NCBI GenBank assembly: GCA_947173915.1
Contig: CAMWGZ010000058.1
Coordinates: forward strand, 1 to 7,374
Direction of reading: 5' to 3'
Length of the DNA: 7,374 nt
Origin: an uncultured Alistipes sp.
GTDB taxonomy: Bacteria > Bacteroidota > Bacteroidia > Bacteroidales > Rikenellaceae
How positions within the stretch are numbered: position 1 is the first letter of the stretch; the number at the start of each line of letters is the position of its first letter. The notes under the pieces are model-generated. The model was not told the origin of the DNA, ran no database searches, and saw only the letters and a program-made list of their open reading frames with translations. Of this stretch, positions 5,632-7,374 are shown in pieces. A program made the translations under genes and the position numbers.

Positions 5632-6957
5632 TCAGGCTCTGCCGGCCGCAGCCTTTGCGTACACGCTCCTGAGCTGTCGCGTCATGAAGAACTGGAGTAC
5701 GCCGCGCAGGAACATGTAGAGGGTAAAGGCGAGCCACAGGGCGTTGTTGCCGATAAGAGGGGAGAGGCTGTAGAAGATGGCGAAATAGGCCAGTGTGGCG
5801 AGCAGCATCGAGTTGCGCATGACCCGCGTCTCGGTCGCTCCGACCATGATGCCGTCCATGATGAAGGGCATGGCGCTGGCCAGCGGAATCAGAATGATCC
5901 AGATGATGTAGCGCTCCGCCGTTGCCAGCACGAGCGGGGCATCGGACGAGTCGGCCTTGATGAAGATGCCGAGCAACTCCCGCCAGCCGACCAGGTAGAT
6001 TCCCACGAACAGCAGCGAGATCAGCGTGCCCCAGCCGATGCAGCGCAGCAGGCACCGGCGCAGCGACTGCTCGTCGCGGGCACCGATGAAGCGCCCCGTG
6101 AGCGCCTCGGCGGCGTAGGCGAAACCGTCATTCATGTAGGAGAAGAGCGTGAAGATCTGCAACAGCAGGGTGTTTACCGTCAGGATGATCGGGTCCTCCA
6201 TCCGGGCCGAGGCGGCCGTGAAGAAGGTATAGACCGCCACCAGACAGAGCGTGCGCACGATGATGTCGCGGTTGATCAGGAAAAAGCGGCGCAGCGGCTC
6301 CCAGTCGATGACCTCGCGCCATGCGATCCGCGTCAGAATCTTCCGGTAACGGACGAAAAGCAGCAGCACGGCCAGCAGCACGCCCGCGTTCTGTGCGATG
6401 ACCGATCCGTAGGCGATGCCGGTTATGCCCATGCCGTGGTCGAAGACCAGGTAGAGGCTCGTAACCACGTGCAGCACATTGACCGTGATGGCGATGTACA
6501 TGGGAATCACGGCATTCTGCATGCCGGTGTACCATCCGTTGAAGCCGAAGAGAATGATGCCGGCCGGCACGGCCCAGATCCGGGCGTAGAAGTATTCGCG
6601 TACGATTTCGTCGCCGTTCATCGCCCAAAGCGCCAGTTCGCCCAGAGGACGTTGCAGCAGGAGCACCGCACCGCCCAGAACGACTGCGACCAGAAGGCCG
6701 CGCGCGAGCATGTTGGTGCATTCGCGGAAGTCGTTCGCGCCGAATGCCTGGGCTGTGAGTCCGCTGGTGCCCATGCGGACGAAGCTGCAATTCCAGTAGA
6801 TGAAGTTGAAGATCGACACGCCGATGGCCAGCGCACCGATCGTCGCCGCCGAATTTTCGAGCCGGCCGGCGATGGCCGAACTCAGGATTCCCATCAACGG
6901 CACCGTGATGTTGGAGACGATGTTCGGAACGGCTATTCTGAGAATTTCGCGATTCAT
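5632..6957 (-). CDS. MATE-family transporter, DinF-like
   Basis: This 441-aa integral inner-membrane protein has about twelve hydrophobic segments in two halves, as expected for MATE cation- or proton-coupled exporters of drugs and metabolites. DinF-like signatures are PNIVSNITVPLMG at 11-23, SFVRMGTSGLTAQAFG at 58-73, NDGFAYAAEALTGRFIGA at 276-293 and MDGIMVGATETRVMRNSM at 367-384. The substrate is unknown. The first helix, where most DinF-type proteins carry an Asp (typically in a VDTAIVGHLG-like motif), reads MGILSSAIAGRL (22-33), with Ser in place of Asp. I chose the ATG at 6957 because a longer in-frame start at 7074 would read through this gene's own -7 box. It is transcribed leftward, alone in the window, from a promoter just upstream, and ends at the shared terminator. 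Confidence 0.92.
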   Translation of the reverse strand: MNREILRIAVPNIVSNITVPLMGILSSAIAGRLENSAATIGALAIGVSIFNFIYWNCSFVRMGTSGLTAQAFGANDFRECTNMLARGLLVAVVLGGAVLLLQRPLGELALWAMNGDEIVREYFYARIWAVPAGIILFGFNGWYTGMQNAVIPMYIAITVNVLHVVTSLYLVFDHGMGITGIAYGSVIAQNAGVLLAVLLLFVRYRKILTRIAWREVIDWEPLRRFFLINRDIIVRTLCLVAVYTFFTAASARMEDPIILTVNTLLLQIFTLFSYMNDGFAYAAEALTGRFIGARDEQSLRRCLLRCIGWGTLISLLFVGIYLVGWRELLGIFIKADSSDAPLVLATAERYIIWIILIPLASAMPFIMDGIMVGATETRVMRNSMLLATLAYFAIFYSLSPLIGNNALWLAFTLYMFLRGVLQFFMTRQLRSVYAKAAAGRA

Positions 6958-6966
6958 AATCCTGTT

Positions 6967-7009
6967 TTTCCCGGCCCCAAAGATAACCCTTTTCTTACGA
7001 ACCGGGAAA
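6967..7009. repeat. Inverted repeat enclosing the MATE promoter
   Basis: TTTCCCGG (6967-6974) and CCGGGAAA (7002-7009) are perfect eight-base inverted repeats, 27 bases apart. One arm falls near the predicted transcription start and the other on the weak -33 element of the MATE promoter. Such an arrangement could be a paired operator, but eight-base repeats occur by chance at appreciable frequency in this much sequence, so a regulatory role is only a suggestion. Confidence 0.4.
6978..6985 (-). promoter_or_regulatory. Bacteroidota -7 box for the MATE gene
   Basis: On the minus strand this reads TATCTTTG, an exact TAnnTTTG. The start of transcription would be near 6971, only about 14 bases before the ATG at 6957, so the mRNA leader is very short. 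A plausible but imperfect -33 element, TTTC, lies at 7006-7009 on the minus strand, 20 bases away. An inverted repeat (6967-6974 with 7002-7009) encloses the box. Confidence 0.65.
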
Positions 7010-7054
7010 TTCCGGAGCGCTATTTCGTCAGGGGGCGGCGCATGTCGCGGCCGC

Positions 7055-7095
7055 TTTCGGGAAAATAGAGCCATCCGGAGGCGGTTATCCCGAAA
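7055..7095. repeat. Inverted repeat upstream of the last gene
   Basis: TTTCGGGA (7055-7062) and TCCCGAAA (7088-7095) are perfect inverted repeats, 25 bases apart, with a small GCC/GGC pairing between them. They lie in the shared upstream region of two divergent genes, ending eight bases before the -7 box at 7103. No T-run follows, so it is not a terminator. It might be an operator or a chance hairpin. Confidence 0.4.
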
Positions 7096-7102
7096 ATTGG
7101 AT

Positions 7103-7110
7103 TACCTTTG
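7103..7110 (+). promoter_or_regulatory. Bacteroidota -7 box for the last gene
   Basis: TACCTTTG matches TAnnTTTG exactly. Transcription would begin near 7116, giving an AT-rich leader of about 19 bases (TTAATATAAAATTGTTT) before the ATG at 7135. AT-rich leaders without a Shine-Dalgarno sequence are usual in Bacteroidota. No clear -33 TTTG stands at the expected distance. Confidence 0.62.
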
Positions 7111-7134
7111 CCGTACATTAATATAAAATTGTTT

Positions 7135-7374
7135 ATGAAAGATTTCAAAAACGACTCGGCATCGCCTCTGGCCCGTTTCGGTCGGGACAAACGAGAGCAG
7201 TCCGAGCGTCGCCCGCGTTCGCAGCGTGATGCCGCTGATTCGGAGCGTTTTGCGACGGAACGTCGCCCCCGCACTTCGTACAATCCCAATTTTACGGCGG
7301 AGAATCGGCCCGTTCGTGAAGAGCGTCAGGCGCGGGAGGAGCGTCCCCGCCGTTCGTTCGACCGGGACGAGAAC
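7135..7374 (+). CDS. Arg/Glu-rich N-terminus, probably of a pseudouridine synthase (3'-truncated)
   Basis: An open frame of 80 codons runs from the ATG at 7135 to the end of the window without a stop. The visible residues are highly charged and low in complexity, with loosely repeated ERRPR-type units: ERRPRSQRD at 24-32, ERRPRTSYNPNF at 42-53 and ERPRRSFDRD at 69-78. The region must be disordered. The pattern, including SYNPNFTAENRP, resembles the long basic extensions that precede the S4/catalytic domains of RluB/RsuA-type rRNA pseudouridine synthases in Bacteroidota, as I remember them. No catalytic domain is in view, so an RNA helicase or other RNA-binding protein with such an extension remains possible. 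Having its own promoter and start supports it as a real gene. The start codon follows an AT-rich leader. Confidence 0.6.
   Translation, partial: MKDFKNDSASPLARFGRDKREQSERRPRSQRDAADSERFATERRPRTSYNPNFTAENRPVREERQAREERPRRSFDRDEN

Noticed and set aside
6958..7074. N-terminal extension of the MATE protein to 7074
   Set aside because: The extra 39 residues are basic and unlike MATE N-termini, and they would be encoded upstream of the predicted transcription start, through the -7 box at 6978-6985.
7020..7289. Minus-strand open frame of 89 codons across the last promoter
   Set aside because: It overlaps the promoter and the coding start of the rightward gene and has no recognisable features.
1..7374. 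CRISPR arrays, prophage, integrons or toxin-antitoxin modules
   Set aside because: No spaced direct repeats, integrase, recombinase, phage or toxin-like genes were seen. All sizeable frames are accounted for by the listed genes.

Overview
The window looks like an ordinary chromosomal segment from a GC-rich member of the Bacteroidota, plausibly an Alistipes-like gut bacterium. That assignment is inferred, not read directly. It rests on five perfect matches to the Bacteroidota -7 promoter box TAnnTTTG, the lack of Shine-Dalgarno sequences at most starts, a Rho factor with the long disordered insertion typical of this phylum, and a MiaA/pRiA4b ORF-3-like pairing that I recall from Bacteroides relatives. 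No insertion sequence, prophage, CRISPR array or integrase is visible.

Layout, left to right. (1) The 3' part of tenA overlaps or abuts thiD. This is the tail of a thiamine salvage/biosynthesis operon read rightward, ending at a UUCG-loop hairpin whose T-run is also the next promoter. (2) A second rightward operon holds a small acidic pRiA4b ORF-3-like protein (about 167 aa) and miaA, overlapping by 8 bases. (3) A tRNA-Leu(UAA) gene follows. Its promoter lies across the miaA stop codon and a strong hairpin lies just downstream. (4) A third rightward operon has its own promoter and holds rho and a secreted S1/P1-type nuclease, 8 bases apart. (5) A bidirectional terminator separates this from a leftward MATE-family transporter gene. 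(6) A 177-base divergent promoter region separates the transporter from the start of a rightward gene encoding an Arg/Glu-rich N-terminal extension, probably of an RluB/RsuA-type pseudouridine synthase. That gene runs off the end of the window.

Functionally this is mostly core information processing and cofactor metabolism: thiamine pyrimidine handling (TenA, ThiD), tRNA modification (MiaA) beside one of its expected substrate tRNAs, transcription termination (Rho), and probably rRNA modification. A periplasmic or secreted nuclease and a multidrug-type exporter are added. I found no convincing undescribed system. The points most worth a second look are the Rho insertion with two AT-hook-like basic motifs, the fused terminator/promoter at 1389-1424, the MiaA/tRNA-Leu(UAA) adjacency, a MATE protein without the usual first-helix Asp, and inverted repeats around the MATE promoter.
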